This document shows, one piece after another, positions 27,831 through 35,474 of a DNA stretch of 64,000 bases. The position numbers and the translations under genes were made by a program. The DNA comes from Bacteroidota bacterium (GTDB taxonomy: Bacteria > Bacteroidota > Ignavibacteria > Palsa-1295). Location: contig JAFDZW010000005.1 of assembly GCA_018266755.1 (NCBI GenBank), forward strand, positions 775,233 to 839,232, given 5' to 3'. The stretch's first letter is position 1; each line of letters starts with the position of its first letter. The notes under the pieces are model-generated. The model did no database searches. It was not told where the DNA came from and saw only the letters and a list, made by a program, of their open reading frames with translations.

Positions 27831-29360
27831 ATGATCACAGGCTTCGCGACAGTAGAAGGGACGACATCGTTCCGTGACAGAGAAGGCATTATCTCTCATG
27901 AATTCAATCCATTAGGGAGGACCGGCCTCGTCGTCAGCCAGGTCGGTTTCGGCACATACCGTTGTGACGTCCGCTCGGCCGAGCACCGCGCGGCCCTCTC
28001 GAAGGCCATTCGAATGGGGGTGAACTTGATCGACACGAGTTCGAACTACGCCGACGGGAATTCCGAAACGCTTATCGGTGCGGTCCTTGCCTCGATGATC
28101 GAAGCGGGCGAGATCACGCGAGAGCAGATCGTTGTTGTCTCGAAAGGCGGGTATATTCAGGGGGAAAACTACAAGCGCATCGCTGCTGATGTCGAACGCC
28201 GCAAGCCGGATACGACCATCGGGAGCTACGACTCCGAGCTCGTGAAGTACAGCAATGGTCTTTGGCATTCGATCCATCCTGAATTCCTGGAAGACCAGAT
28301 CACCCGCTCGCTCGAACGACTCGGCCTCGAGACGATCGACGTATATCTGCTGCATAACCCTGAGTATTACATTCAGGCAGCGATCGACGACAACATTCCG
28401 GAAGACGAAGCGCGCGATACATACGAGAAGCGTATTGCGAAGGCACTCGAGTATCTGGAGACCGAAGTCGAGCGCGGCCGCATCAAGTGGTACGGCATCA
28501 GCTCGAACACATTTCCGAAGCCGGAGGAATCGGTCGACCGCACCTCGCTCGAACGCGTCTGGAAATCCGTCTCAGCCAAGCCGAATCATTTCGCTGTAAT
28601 TCAGCTACCGATGAATCTGTATGAGCGTGGGGCGATCACAGAGAAGAATCAGGAGAAGTCGTCGAAGTCGGTGATCGAGTTCGCTCGCGAGCACAACATC
28701 GGCGTGCTCATCAACCGTCCGCTCAATGCGATCAAGGACAAGCTCCTCATCCGCTTGGCCGATTACCCCATCCGCGAATTTCCACCGGAGCAGGACATCA
28801 GCGACCTGGTGCATGATCTCAAACTACAAGAAGACGAGTTCAAGAAGGGACCGCTCAAGGAGATTGCATTGAATCCGCAAGCCTACGATGCCGTCCAGCG
28901 TCTGCTTGCTGTCGGCGAGTGGCTCGACGGCAGCCGCTGGAGCGCGTTCTCGTCGTTCGAGGAGTGGCGCGATCTGCTCTTCGGCACACTGCGTCCGCGC
29001 TTGCAGTATGTGTTCGATCTGCTGCGTGAAGTGGGAGCTCAGCATCGCGAGGTGTTCATCGCATTGCAGGAGTATGCCGAATCGGTCGATGAAGTTGTCG
29101 AGCACATTACGAACTACTATCTGACAAAGTCGAACGAGCGCGCGGCATTCCTCCATACCAAGCTGCGCCCTGTTCTTCCGGCGGACCGCGAAGAGCTTTC
29201 GCTCTCCCAGAAAGCTATCATCATGCTTCGTTCGATTCCAGGCGTCTCGAGCGTGCTGGTCGGGATGCGTTCGGAGGAGTATGTGGACGACACGCTCTTC
29301 GGGCTGCAGTCGCCGAAACTTGAGAACGTCGAGGAGAAATGGCGGGAGATAGAGTTATAA
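27831..29360 (+). CDS. aldo/keto reductase family protein with large C-terminal insertion
   Basis: 509 residues, where about 300-340 is normal. The barrel residues are present: Asp and Tyr in 'LIDTSSNYADGNSE', Lys in 'VVVSKGGYIQ' and His in 'YLLHNPEYY'. After the barrel region 'VLINRPLNAI' (about 290) comes an inserted helical segment of about 150 residues. The frame then returns to a typical AKR end, 'AIIMLRSIPGVSSVLVGMRSEEYVDD'. Substrate unknown. It is divergent from the ECF sigma gene and ends at a strong terminator. Confidence 0.88.
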   Translation: MITGFATVEGTTSFRDREGIISHEFNPLGRTGLVVSQVGFGTYRCDVRSAEHRAALSKAIRMGVNLIDTSSNYADGNSETLIGAVLASMIEAGEITREQIVVVSKGGYIQGENYKRIAADVERRKPDTTIGSYDSELVKYSNGLWHSIHPEFLEDQITRSLERLGLETIDVYLLHNPEYYIQAAIDDNIPEDEARDTYEKRIAKALEYLETEVERGRIKWYGISSNTFPKPEESVDRTSLERVWKSVSAKPNHFAVIQLPMNLYERGAITEKNQEKSSKSVIEFAREHNIGVLINRPLNAIKDKLLIRLADYPIREFPPEQDISDLVHDLKLQEDEFKKGPLKEIALNPQAYDAVQRLLAVGEWLDGSRWSAFSSFEEWRDLLFGTLRPRLQYVFDLLREVGAQHREVFIALQEYAESVDEVVEHITNYYLTKSNERAAFLHTKLRPVLPADREELSLSQKAIIMLRSIPGVSSVLVGMRSEEYVDDTLFGLQSPKLENVEEKWREIEL

Positions 29361-29380
29361 TCCGAGGCAATACCGGAATA

Positions 29381-29411
29381 CAAAAAGAGCGGACACTGCC
29401 CGCTCTTTTTG
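29381..29411. terminator. bidirectional terminator
   Basis: Perfect 12-bp stem CAAAAAGAGCGG / CCGCTCTTTTTG with a 7-nt loop, lying between the converging reductase and rpmA genes; the A and T ends of the stem make it work in both directions. Confidence 0.9.
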
Positions 29412-29434
29412 TTATTCAAAGCTGATCCGACTGC

Positions 29435-29689
29435 TTAGTTCGGATAGACGCTGACGCGCTGGCGGTTCAAACGGAAACGCTCGAACTTCACCGTTCCTTC
29501 GGAAAGAGCGAAGAGCGTATCGTCAGAGCCCATGCCGACGTTCACGCCGGGATGGAACTTCGTGCCGCGCTGACGGACGAGGATATTCCCTGCAAGGACG
29601 TGCTCGCCGCCATACTTCTTGACGCCAAGTCGTTGCGCGTGTGAATCGCGTCCGTTCTTAGTACTTCCGGCTCCTTTTTTATGTGCCAT
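29435..29689 (-). CDS. rpmA: 50S ribosomal protein L27
   Basis: 84 residues, starting directly at [16 protein letters not shown] without the cleavable leader found in Firmicutes. '[27 protein letters not shown]' spans the typical core at about 22-48. It is the second gene of the L21-L27 pair, 87 nt after rplU. Confidence 0.98.
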   Translation of the reverse strand: MAHKKGAGSTKNGRDSHAQRLGVKKYGGEHVLAGNILVRQRGTKFHPGVNVGMGSDDTLFALSEGTVKFERFRLNRQRVSVYPN

Positions 29690-29740
29690 TGTCTATAATC
29701 TCCTGCTAAACTTTATCGTGTACTTTCCCGTCCGAACTGC

Positions 29741-29766
29741 GGGCGAAGCATGCCTCGCCCCTACGA
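29741..29766. repeat. GCATGC-centred palindrome, family B
   Basis: GGGCGAAGCATGCCTCGCCC followed by CTACGAG, between rplU and rpmA. It matches the palindrome plus CTACGAG at 33893-33919 with few changes. Confidence 0.7.
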
Positions 29767-29776
29767 GTAAGGGACG

Positions 29777-30070
29777 TTAGATAGAAAACTCGTTGATGTT
29801 GAGCATCGTGTAATCCTGGCGATGACCGTGCGTGTTGCGGTATCCCTTACGACGCTTCTTCTTGAAGACGATGATCTTGCCGTCGCGGCCGTGCGAAGCG
29901 ACCGTCGCGGAGATCTTGGCCTTGCCGCCAACCTTGTCGTTAGCGATCAACACCTTGTCGAACGTGACCGCACTGCCCGGTTCGGCATCAGCGATATACG
30001 CAACACGAAGCTGCTTCATGTCGCCATCGATGCGATACTGTTCCCCTCTGAAATCTACAATTGCGAACAT
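29777..30070 (-). CDS. rplU: 50S ribosomal protein L21
   Basis: 97 residues with 'FAIVDFRGEQYRI' at the N-terminus and the signature 'KIIVFKKKRRKGYRNTHGHRQDYT' region at about 66-89. It heads the rplU-rpmA operon. Between the two genes lies a palindromic repeat. Confidence 0.98.
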   Translation of the reverse strand: MFAIVDFRGEQYRIDGDMKQLRVAYIADAEPGSAVTFDKVLIANDKVGGKAKISATVASHGRDGKIIVFKKKRRKGYRNTHGHRQDYTMLNINEFSI

Positions 30071-30145
30071 ATTACAATCCTTCCAAATAGCCGCGTTATA
30101 ATGCTTTTGGGTTTGAAAAAGTTCTAGAAATGTCCAATTTTATAC

Positions 30146-30252
30146 GTCATTCTGAGCACATTCACTTTGCTCAGTGTAAACTCCGCGAAGAATCCATTGA
30201 TGAAACGCAGTGAGGCTCCGCCAGAGGGATTCTTCGCTTCGCTCAGAATGAC
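30146..30252. repeat. dispersed inverted repeat, family A
   Basis: It starts GTCATTCTGAGC and ends GCTCAGAATGAC, with internal pieces GAAGAATCC and GGATTCTTC; the inner part 'TTGATGAAACGCA' recurs at 31.28 kb. It fills most of the gap upstream of rplU. Confidence 0.8.
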
Positions 30253-30270
30253 GCCATTTCAAAGGCTTCA

Positions 30271-31152
30271 TTAGAGCAGCTTTCGGAAGCACTTCTCGAT
30301 CTCGGTCTGCCCGAATTCAAACCCGGAATTCACCAGTGCCTTCGGCTCAACTCGTTGACTACCAAGCAATAAGCCCTCACCCATCTCACCGAGCAGCAGC
30401 TTCACTGCAAACGACGGCAGCGGCATGAACGACGGCCGCGAGAGTGCCTTGCCGAGGGCCTTAACAAACTCTTTATTCGTGACCGGATTCGGAGCGGTCC
30501 CGTTGACCGCGCCGCTGATCTTCTCATTGGTCAAAGCAAATTCGTAGGCACGGATCTGGTCGTCAAAGTCGATCCAACTCCACCACTGCCGTCCACTACC
30601 GACCGGCCCGCCGGCGCCAAGCTTAAATGGCAAGAGCAACTGCTGCAGTGCACCGCCTTTCGGTGAGAGCACCAACCCAGTTCGCATACGAATGACACGC
30701 AGCCCCTGAGTTTCGAGAGGCTTCGAGACAGCCTCCCACTGCTTGCACACATCGGCCAGAAAGTCAGAGCCCGGTGCGCTCGACTCGGTCAGCACCTCGT
30801 CTGAGCGATCACCATAGTAACCGATCGCCGATGCGCTAAGATAGACCGACGGCTTCTGCTTCATCTCGCTGATAAGCTCGACGAGAAAATTGCCCGTCTC
30901 AATGCGACTACGTAGGATTTCGCGTTTCTTCGAGGCCGTCCAACGCCCTGAGATCGATTCGCCCGATAGATTAATGACCGCGTCGAAGCCATGCAGCCGC
31001 GAACGGTCGATGCTCCGGGCATATGGGTCCCAGAGGAGTCCGGCGTGATGCGAATCTCGGACAAGCCTGACGACCGTGTGGCCGCCTTGCTGCAAGAGTT
31101 CAACGAGTGCGTTGCCAAGAAATCCTGTCGAACCGGAAATGAGAATCCGCAT
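30271..31152 (-). CDS. TIGR01777-family sugar-nucleotide-epimerase-like protein
   Basis: 293 residues. NAD(P)-binding GSTGFLG at residues 7-13 opens a short-chain-dehydrogenase fold; 'VINLSGESISGRWTASKKREI', 'SASAIGYYGDRSDE' (Tyr and the nearby Lys region), 'RTGLVLSPKGGALQ' and 'WSWIDFDDQIRAY' are specific to the YfcH/TIGR01777 group. The enzymatic role of this group is not established. It stands alone between two repeats. Confidence 0.92.
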   Translation of the reverse strand: MRILISGSTGFLGNALVELLQQGGHTVVRLVRDSHHAGLLWDPYARSIDRSRLHGFDAVINLSGESISGRWTASKKREILRSRIETGNFLVELISEMKQKPSVYLSASAIGYYGDRSDEVLTESSAPGSDFLADVCKQWEAVSKPLETQGLRVIRMRTGLVLSPKGGALQQLLLPFKLGAGGPVGSGRQWWSWIDFDDQIRAYEFALTNEKISGAVNGTAPNPVTNKEFVKALGKALSRPSFMPLPSFAVKLLLGEMGEGLLLGSQRVEPKALVNSGFEFGQTEIEKCFRKLL

Positions 31153-31252
31153 GGTCTGTGGTTGGTGACTGGTGGTTAGTGATTGGTGATTTTACCAATA
31201 TACGTTGTGAGGGCGCTGAGAGGATTTATGGGAATGACACCGCATCATCCGT

Positions 31253-31347
31253 GTCATTCTGAGCAAAGCGAAGAATCCCTTGATGAAACGCACAGAGGCT
31301 CCGCGAGAGGGATTCTTCGTCGGGCTAAAGCCACTCCTCAGAATGAC
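31253..31347. repeat. dispersed inverted repeat, family A
   Basis: Left arm GTCATTCTGAGCAAAGCGAAGAATCC shape at 31253-31278 and a right arm ending in CTCAGAATGAC at 31347, interrupted by a short GGGCTAAAGCC insert. It ends 24 bp before the tmRNA 3' end. The neighbouring 31153-31195 holds a GGTTGGTGACTGGTG-type low-complexity stretch. Confidence 0.75.
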
Positions 31348-31371
31348 AGTCAGCCCTTCTCAATGTAAAAG

Positions 31372-31778
31372 TGGAGGTGAGGGGAATTGAACCCCTGTCC
31401 GAAAAGCATGTCCCGGCGCTTCTACGATCGTAGCCTCTTGTTGATTAGTACTCGGCGCCAAAGCAAGAGGCCACCGACATCCAAGTACCGTCGTTCCTGC
31501 GATACTCCCGCAGGCGAACAACGCTCCTGCAGGAGAGACCGAACATGCGACACCCGTGATCAACACCGGTTCGTTCTAAGCGGTGTTGCGGATGGGCACC
31601 CGACTCACATAGTGAGTCTAGCAGCGTCAACGCGTCGCAAGGACGCGGAGCTTAGGCAGCCATTGCATAGCTATAGTCGGCGGTTAAGCCGCGTATGGTC
31701 TTGTTTACGGATGTTCCATACACCACCCGGATCGCGACGCTCGGAGCATCCGCCCCCCGTCGAATCCAATGCACCCCC
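31372..31778 (-). ncRNA. ssrA: transfer-messenger RNA (tmRNA)
   Basis: It rescues stalled ribosomes and tags the unfinished protein. The 5' end reads GGGGGTGCATTGGATTCGAC, the hallmark tmRNA start. The 3' end carries a T-arm with GGGGTTCAATTCCCC and CACCTCC, pairing with GGGGGTG to form the acceptor stem; CCA is not encoded. The tag frame is 31681-31652 on the minus strand: ADYSYAMAA then TAA, preceded by TAACC, which matches the known upstream pattern of a resume codon. The tag is one residue shorter than the Chlorobium tag. The partner smpB gene is at 41.1 kb. Confidence 0.96.
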
Positions 31779-31865
31779 AATTTTCAACGAACAACCTTCT
31801 TCTGAAGGGGTGTACGTAACGCCTGCCCCATTCGTTACGTTCGGCGTCACCCCATAACACCTGTC

Positions 31866-31895
31866 ATTCTTCGGTCGCTGCGGCGACCGAAGAAT
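31866..31895. repeat. perfect hairpin related to family A
   Basis: ATTCTTCGGTCGC-TGCG-GCGACCGAAGAAT, 13-bp arms, upstream of tmRNA. It follows CTGTC and is followed by CCATT, so it looks like a compacted family A element. Confidence 0.8.
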
Positions 31896-31933
31896 CCATT
31901 TCGCGCAGCCGTAGCATACCCACGCCAGTAGGA

Positions 31934-32304
31934 CGGACTCTCAGTCCGTCCCCTTTCGGCAGCCACAAACATTCGGTCCTGCCCCGAACCTCGCCCACGA
32001 ATGAATTCGTGGGCTACGCCTGTGGCCGTCCTGCCGGACTCAATGCGGCGAAGCCGCAATCTCCCGTTACCCCACCCCTCATTCTGAGCGAAGCGAAGAA
32101 TCCCTCTCGCAGAGCCGCAGCACGTCCAAAACCGGTGGCACGGACTCTCAGTCCGTCCCCTTTCGGCAGCCACAAACATTCGGTCCTGCCCAGAACCTCG
32201 CCCACGAATGAATTCGTGGGCTACATCTGTGGCCGTCCTGCCGGACTCAATGCGGCGAAGCCATAATCTCCCTTTACCTCACCCGTCATTCTGAGCGAAG
32301 CGAA
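31934..32304. repeat. two direct repeats of about 164 bp with 207-bp period
   Basis: Copy 1 (31934-32097) and copy 2 (32141-32304) align without gaps at an offset of 207 with few mismatches. Each contains the palindromes GGACT-CTC-AGTCC (extended outward), CCCACGAAT-GA-ATTCGTGGG and a family A arm. No coding frame in this gene-free stretch (31779-32896) looks real; apparent frames are made of the repeat itself. Confidence 0.85.
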
Positions 32305-32319
32305 CGTGCTCAGAATGAC
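32285..32319. repeat. short family A hairpin
   Basis: GTCATTCTGAGC at 32285-32296 and its perfect complement GCTCAGAATGAC at 32308-32319 with an 11-nt loop; the minimal form of the family. Confidence 0.8.
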
Positions 32320-32428
32320 CCAGAATACAACCCTCCCCCGTAACTCCAATAAACCGCGAGCACCCATCCCCACAATTACCAATAATATCAACAACATCGC
32401 TATACACACGCACAGCCGGCCCCCATAA

Positions 32429-32460
32429 TGCAACGAGTCCGCCGTGGCGGACTCGTTGCA
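32429..32460. repeat. perfect 15-bp inverted repeat
   Basis: TGCAACGAGTCCGCC-GT-GGCGGACTCGTTGCA. It has very short spacing and no T run. After it, 32461-32896 holds no gene that I can support, up to the prolyl iminopeptidase start. Confidence 0.85.
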
Positions 32461-32896
32461 AAGAACAGCTACACTATGGTGCTCGTCGTCTCATACTATT
32501 AAGATACGATATGCATAAATCCGTGTCAAGGTGCCCATCACAGATTTTCGATTAATTAATATTGCGTGCACCTGCTCACCGCCGCCGAAAGCCACTCCCC
32601 AACCATCCCGTGAATAGACGATAGACATCCTCAACAGGTCTGTTCAAGATGTCTGAAGTCTATCCCCCTCCCGTAACGAGAGGAGGATCGACTATACATT
32701 GCTTATGCTGGTTGAAGTAGAATCTCAAAAATAGAGATACGCATGAGCAACGGCAAATACGTCTCCTCCTCCCGCTTACGGGAAGTGGTTGGGAAGAGGG
32801 AGAGTACGACACTTCGTCGGTATCCAAGAAATCCGGAATCTATCTCTGCTGCAAATTCATTTTCATAGTTCATCTTTCATACTTCATATTTCGCTC

Positions 32897-33823
32897 ATGC
32901 CGTTGTATCCGCCGATCGAACCGTTCAATTCAGGGCACCTGCAGGTGTCGGACCTTCACACGATCTATTACGAAGAGGTCGGCAACCCGAACGGGCAGCC
33001 GGTCGTGGTCTTGCACGGAGGGCCAGGCGCTGGGTGTTCGCCCGATATGCGGCGCTTCTTCGATCCGAAGCATTACCGTGCGGTACTCTTCGATCAGCGC
33101 GCCTGCGGACGCTCGTCGCCGCTTGCGGTGCTCGAAGGCAACGATACGTGGAGCATCGTCGAGGACATCGAGAAGCTTCGCACGCATCTCGGCATCGAGA
33201 AGTGGGTGGTATTTGGTGGATCATGGGGTTCGACGCTTTCTCTCTCCTACGCCGAGACGCATCCCGAGCGTGTCACGCATCTGATCTTGCGCGGCATCTT
33301 CCTCTCGCGCGATCTCGATAACGACTGGCTCTATAAGTACGGCGCCAGCGAGATCTTCCCCGAGCAATGGGCCGATTTTTGTTCGGGTGTTACACGACAA
33401 GGAAATGAATCGTGGGTCGAGGCCTACTATCGCGTTCTCACCGGCCCCGACAAAGACGCGATGCTCGCCGCGGCAAAGCATTGGTCGAACTGGGAGTATT
33501 CCATCATCAAGCTCGTGACAACCGAGCGCCCGACCGAGGATCAGTTCGCGCTGAACTTCGCGCGCATCGAGTGTCACTTCATCATCAATCGTTGCTTCCT
33601 CGAAGAAGGACAGTTGGTGCGTGACGCACATAAGATCGCGCACATCCCGACCACTATCGTGCATGGACGCTACGACGTCATCTGCGCAATGCAGAATGCG
33701 TACGAGCTGCACAAGCTCCTTCCAAAGTCGGATCTTGTGGTCTGCCCGCGCTCAGGGCATTCGATGTTTGAAGACGAGATCAGCGAGGAGTTGGTCAGGG
33801 CGGCAGATAAGTATCGGATGTAG
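32897..33823 (+). CDS. pip: prolyl iminopeptidase
   Basis: 308 residues from the ATG giving MPLYPPIEPFNSGHL; an upstream extension is low-complexity and unsupported. Alpha/beta hydrolase that removes N-terminal proline. Seen are the oxyanion HGGPGAG, 'FDQRACGRS', the nucleophile elbow GGSWGS, Asp in 'VHGRYDVICAM' and His in 'RSGHSMFEDE'. The family's usual length is about 310-320. A 20-bp palindrome begins right after the stop codon. Confidence 0.94.
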   Translation: MPLYPPIEPFNSGHLQVSDLHTIYYEEVGNPNGQPVVVLHGGPGAGCSPDMRRFFDPKHYRAVLFDQRACGRSSPLAVLEGNDTWSIVEDIEKLRTHLGIEKWVVFGGSWGSTLSLSYAETHPERVTHLILRGIFLSRDLDNDWLYKYGASEIFPEQWADFCSGVTRQGNESWVEAYYRVLTGPDKDAMLAAAKHWSNWEYSIIKLVTTERPTEDQFALNFARIECHFIINRCFLEEGQLVRDAHKIAHIPTTIVHGRYDVICAMQNAYELHKLLPKSDLVVCPRSGHSMFEDEISEELVRAADKYRM

Positions 33824-33843
33824 GGTCGAGGCATGCCTCGACC
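33824..33843. repeat. GCATGC-centred palindrome, family B
   Basis: GGTCGAGGCATGCCTCGACC, a perfect 20-bp palindrome adjoining the pip stop codon. Confidence 0.8.
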
Positions 33844-33892
33844 GCCGTCGGGTACAGGCTGCACTACGTGAGATTCAGACTGACGAAAGAGC

Positions 33893-33912
33893 GGGCGACG
33901 CATGCGTCGCCC
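33893..33912. repeat. GCATGC-centred palindrome, family B
   Basis: GGGCGACGCATGCGTCGCCC, a perfect 20-bp palindrome followed by CCTACGAGG, just before the end of the convergent transporter gene. With the one at 33824 it may end transcription of both genes, but there is no clear T run except TTTTTT at 33920-33926. Confidence 0.8.
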
Positions 33913-33924
33913 CTACGAGGTTTT

Positions 33925-34806
33925 TTACATCCGTAGCGAGATCGCTGTTCCGATGAGTACGAGTGCGGAGCCGGATATTTCATATGCATCGAGTTTCTCG
34001 CCGAGAATAATCCACCCAAGGAAGACTGCGATTGCCGGCGTAATCACCGAGACGTAGCTCATTGTCACTGCGCTCGTGATCTTGATGAGCTTGAAGTAAA
34101 TGCCGAATGTGACAATCGTCCCAAGAATGGCGAGATAGAGGATCGGCCAAAGTTGGCTCCATGAGAGATCGATCTTGTCGATCGGCTCGGTAAAGAGCGC
34201 GATCACCCCAAGCACAAGCGCACCGACGGCAGTCGTGATGGCATTGACGGTCACGGCCGGGACGTCGTGGGTCCCACGCTTTGTAACGATTGCGCTCGCC
34301 GCACTGACGATCGGCGCAATTAGCAAGAGTCCCATCGCCCACAGTCCTTCCACTTTTACTTGCGAGAACTGCGGCAAGAAGATCGTCGCGATACCCAACA
34401 CGCCGATGACAATACCTGTGACACGTGTACGTGTCAGATGATCACCCGGAATGTAGTAGTGCGCGAATGCAGCGGTAAAGAGGGGCATCGTGCCAAAGAT
34501 CACCGCACCGAGACCGGAAGGGACATACAGCGATGTTGCATACACAATCCCGAACGACGCACCGTTACTCAGCAAGCCTACCGAGAGTGTCGCAAGCCAT
34601 TGCTGTTTGGTCTTCGGGACGGAGATGTTTTTTGTTGCAACAAAACCCCAGAGCAGTGACGACGCAACCGTAAATCGCAAGGCCGCAGCAGCAAATGGCG
34701 GCATCGCCGACGAATTGCCGAGATGGATCACGAGCCACGTCGAGCCCCAAATGAGGCAAATGATCGTATAGAGAACGAAGAACGTGGTACGAGATGGTTG
34801 CTGCAT
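33925..34806 (-). CDS. EamA-family (drug/metabolite) transporter
   Basis: 293 residues with ten hydrophobic helices in two repeated halves, as in the EamA/RhaT group: 'LIWGSTWLVIHLG' at the start, 'LLSNGASFGIVYATSLYVPSGLGAVIFGTMPLFTAAF' mid-first half, and 'SVITPAIAVFLGWIILGEKLD' in the second. Export of amino acids or metabolites is typical; the substrate is not predictable. A TGTAAC element with 17-bp spacing lies 31-36 bp before its start. Confidence 0.92.
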   Translation of the reverse strand: MQQPSRTTFFVLYTIICLIWGSTWLVIHLGNSSAMPPFAAAALRFTVASSLLWGFVATKNISVPKTKQQWLATLSVGLLSNGASFGIVYATSLYVPSGLGAVIFGTMPLFTAAFAHYYIPGDHLTRTRVTGIVIGVLGIATIFLPQFSQVKVEGLWAMGLLLIAPIVSAASAIVTKRGTHDVPAVTVNAITTAVGALVLGVIALFTEPIDKIDLSWSQLWPILYLAILGTIVTFGIYFKLIKITSAVTMSYVSVITPAIAVFLGWIILGEKLDAYEISGSALVLIGTAISLRM

Positions 34807-34860
34807 TGCGTGACGTTACGACGGGTCATGCGTACGGTTACAAAGATACGGGATTGGTAG

Positions 34861-34915
34861 ATGGTTATTGATTACAGATTACTGACTACTTGCTACTGAC
34901 TACTGGCTACTTTCT
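34861..34915. repeat. short degenerate repeat of the GACTACT type
   Basis: Repeated units ATTACTGACTACT, GCTACTGACTACT and GGCTACT, lying between divergent genes. Similar GGTGACTGGTG-like strings occur at 31.16 kb. Probably a slippage-derived intergenic repeat. Confidence 0.6.
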
Positions 34916-34946
34916 TCGTACTTTTGTAGGATCAAACCCACCGCAC

Positions 34947-35474
34947 ATGGGCTTCGGAGAACTACACATAGTATCGAACTACTTCACCGTCGCGCTGGTG
35001 ACGCTTGGCATTGCGTTCGAGCTGATCGGCCGCAAGCGCTCGAATGATGGCGCAGTACGGTACGGTTGGAATAGTCTGCGCCTCGGCTTCGTCTTCGCTA
35101 TCATATCCGTCTTTACCGGACTCGCCACCGAAAGTGCGACGAAGATTCCGTCGGATGCAAGTCTGAGCGAGATGTTTCATAAGACGACTGCGATGGGCTT
35201 CGCGGTGTTCGTCGTGATCGTCGTTGCATTCCGAATGGCGTTGGCGAAGGTAATCAACGCGCCCGATAAAGGTGCCGCGACACGCGGTGCATATCTGACG
35301 CTACAGATCGTCACGATCGCACTGATGCTTGTCACGTTGGTACTCGGAACACGGCTGGTGCGCACCTATGGCGTCGGGGTCGCACCGGTCGAAAAGATGA
35401 ACACCCTCCCGCCCACACCGCCTCAACCCGCTGGCGGCGGTATCCAACTGGACACGACACACTACCGTCCGTGA
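34947..35474 (+). CDS. DUF2231-like membrane protein
   Basis: 175 residues from the ATG giving MGFGELHIVSNYF. Four transmembrane helices (about 9-28, 44-64, 84-105, 119-139) and the N-terminal 'G.LHI..NYFTVAL' resemble the DUF2231 group of predicted membrane proteins; a Pro-rich tail follows. Function unknown. Its stop overlaps the GTG start of the next gene (GTGA), so the two are translated together. Confidence 0.7.
   Translation: MGFGELHIVSNYFTVALVTLGIAFELIGRKRSNDGAVRYGWNSLRLGFVFAIISVFTGLATESATKIPSDASLSEMFHKTTAMGFAVFVVIVVAFRMALAKVINAPDKGAATRGAYLTLQIVTIALMLVTLVLGTRLVRTYGVGVAPVEKMNTLPPTPPQPAGGGIQLDTTHYRP

Noticed and set aside
31360-31857. frames of 68 and 156 codons over 31.4-31.9 kb
   Set aside because: The region is tmRNA, recognised by both conserved ends and the tag frame.
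31934-32304. CRISPR-like array
   Set aside because: Only two copies, each of about 164 bp and full of unrelated palindromes; no spacers of even length and no cas gene.
31847-32433. several short frames of 60-110 codons in the repeat region
   Set aside because: They share the same words (e.g. GDYGFAALSPAGRPQ) because they are translations of the 207-bp repeat, not genes.
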